Positions 62,948-64,000 of a stretch of 64,000 bases of DNA are shown here, piece after piece (positions within the stretch are counted from its first letter, which is position 1; every line of letters starts with the position of its first letter). Source of the stretch: Chitinophaga varians (GTDB taxonomy: Bacteria; Bacteroidota; Bacteroidia; Chitinophagales; Chitinophagaceae). The notes beneath the pieces were generated by a model, which saw only the letters and a list, made by a program, of their open reading frames with translations, ran no database searches and had not been told where the DNA came from. The stretch lies in contig NZ_JABAIA010000001.1 of NCBI RefSeq assembly GCF_012641275.1, positions 1,612,001-1,676,000 of the forward strand. Reading direction: 5' to 3'. The position numbers and the translations under genes are program-made.

Positions 62948-64000
62948 TTATTTATTCACTAACAGGCGCTGTCCAATTTTGATATCGAAGCCCTGCAAAT
63001 TATTCCATTCCTGTAACTGTGTTACGGACTTGTTGTACATTTTAGAGATACCGTACAGTGTTTCTTTGGGCTGTACTTCGTGGTACCTGGCGCCCGCAGC
63101 AGTTGATACCGGGGCTGGTTTGTATGCCGGAGGCGGTGTAGCCGGCACCGGAGGAGCGGGAGCAGGCCTGTAGACCGGCGGTTGTGCAGCCGGCGGCGGT
63201 GTGGTGTTTTTGGCAGTGCCGTTGTTATTGCCTACTTCCCCTACTTTCTTCAGATCGTCCACCATACCGGCGGGAACGCCGCCCTCTTGCGGGCGTGCAG
63301 GCTGTGGTTCCGGAGCAGCAGTACCGGCACCGGTATTTTTAGCCACTTCTTCCTTTACTTTTTCAATTTCTTTGCGGGGAGAAAAATCTTCCGGCGGTTC
63401 CTGGTCTTCTTCTCTGATGATACGGGTGTTTTTCGCAAGTGCGGGCGTGCGGGAGGCAAAACCATCGAGGGCCATGCGCTGGCCTGCGGCGGGTTCTTCC
63501 CCTTCATGCATTTTATTGCGGCGGCGCAACCATCTCAGGCGGATACCTTCTGCCTGTGCAATATCGTGCATGGTTTCACCATTGCTGACGTTATGGAATT
63601 CCTTATTACCTTTTTTACCTTTTTTCTGCAGGAAGATAAACATGTCTTTCCGGGGAGGGTTGTCATTCTCCAGGTCGTTGAAGCGGACCAGTTTGCTCAG
63701 GCGGATATCGTGTTTGCTGGCCAGTTGTATCAGGGAGGTACCGGCTTTTACATATACCACGCGGCGGCCGTTGATTTCAAATACGCCTTTGGGATAGTTG
63801 CCGGCCACAGGTTTGCCGCCACCCTGTTGAGGCCTGGAGGAAGGAGCCGGGCGGTTGTCCGGACGGCTGTTGTTACCCGCGTACACAGGTGGTTTTTCTT
63901 CGTTATAATCCTGTTCAGGAGCGGCTTTGCCCATCGCTATCAGCGTGTATTGCTGCAGGTTGTAATCTTCGATCACCTTGATCAGCTGCTGCGGATAGGT
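62948..64000 (-). CDS. Glucosaminidase/LysM protein, C-terminal part (cut by window edge)
   Basis: About 350 residues are visible; the gene continues to the right. At the edge the frame reads TYPQQLIKVIEDYNLQQYT, the end of a Bacteroidota N-acetylglucosaminidase domain. A GTG inside this segment is therefore not the start. Next come LysM-like modules (FEINGRRVVYVKAGTSLIQL, HNVSNGETMHDIAQAEGIRL), a long Pro/Ala-rich linker (about 100 residues), and a clear C-terminal LysM (HEVQPKETLYGISKMYNKSV). Likely an exported peptidoglycan hydrolase or wall-binding protein. Confidence 0.82.
   Translation of the reverse strand, partial: TYPQQLIKVIEDYNLQQYTLIAMGKAAPEQDYNEEKPPVYAGNNSRPDNRPAPSSRPQQGGGKPVAGNYPKGVFEINGRRVVYVKAGTSLIQLASKHDIRLSKLVRFNDLENDNPPRKDMFIFLQKKGKKGNKEFHNVSNGETMHDIAQAEGIRLRWLRRRNKMHEGEEPAAGQRMALDGFASRTPALAKNTRIIREEDQEPPEDFSPRKEIEKVKEEVAKNTGAGTAAPEPQPARPQEGGVPAGMVDDLKKVGEVGNNNGTAKNTTPPPAAQPPVYRPAPAPPVPATPPPAYKPAPVSTAAGARYHEVQPKETLYGISKMYNKSVTQLQEWNNLQGFDIKIGQRLLVNK

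Overview
The window looks like chromosomal DNA of a Bacteroidota bacterium, most probably family Chitinophagaceae and a Chitinophaga-like genus. The evidence is direct: promoters of the Bacteroidota type (TTTG, 19-21 bp spacer, TAnnTTTG), T9SS cargo proteins with type A and type B sorting domains next to a PorP/SprF-family protein, a flexirubin/dialkylresorcinol pigment locus, a FabI enoyl reductase, head-GIN and DUF4382 lipoproteins, and a base composition slightly above 50 % GC. Genes are dense, no gene-free stretch exceeds 300 bp, and I saw no tRNA, rRNA, IS element, prophage or CRISPR array.

Layout. 1-3.2 kb: start of sucA (runs off the left edge), rpsT and a secreted M14 carboxypeptidase. 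3.4-4.5 kb: an AT-rich orphan DUF1016/YhcG-type nuclease gene with a 27-bp palindrome inside it. 4.5-13.0 kb: a minus-strand flexirubin-type locus (darA, darB, a small unknown gene, a BtrH-like acyltransferase candidate, an ABC exporter pair, ACP, ketosynthase and a degenerate ketosynthase partner). 13.3-17.1 kb: head-GIN lipoprotein, guaA and a periplasmic-binding-fold lipoprotein. 17.1-19.8 and 26.3-29.4 kb: the four ligase-associated DNA repair genes, split into exonuclease-ligase and helicase-PdeM pairs. Between the pairs lie a divergent MFS/Lrp pair, two small envelope proteins, an outer-membrane beta-barrel, an LD-carboxypeptidase and a purine permease. 29.4-41.8 kb: housekeeping and envelope genes (HDAC-family deacetylase, LolD-like ATPase, DUF2795 protein, fabI, recN, TPR protein, zinc-ribbon protein, Nif3-like protein, M32 carboxypeptidase, DUF4382 lipoprotein, rhodanese-thioredoxin fusion, TPMT-like methyltransferase).

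41.8-56.2 kb is the most distinctive region: three very large PKD-repeat proteins with T9SS type B sorting domains (1611, 1616 and 950 residues), a PorP/SprF protein that probably serves as their outer-membrane partner, and a 117-residue protein that is little more than a signal peptide plus a type A sorting domain. 56.3-64 kb: two rRNA methyltransferase-like genes flanking grpE-dnaJ, a von Willebrand A protein, hpt, and the C-terminal part of a glucosaminidase/LysM protein that runs off the right edge.

Between genes there are several hairpin families: classical terminators, AT-rich mosaic inverted repeats built from ATTTGATTATTTAG-like words, and a striking 34-bp-arm hairpin built from GCAAAG words inside the pigment operon. 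Several Bacteroidota -7 elements sit within a few bases of start codons, and others decide which of two in-frame starts is real.
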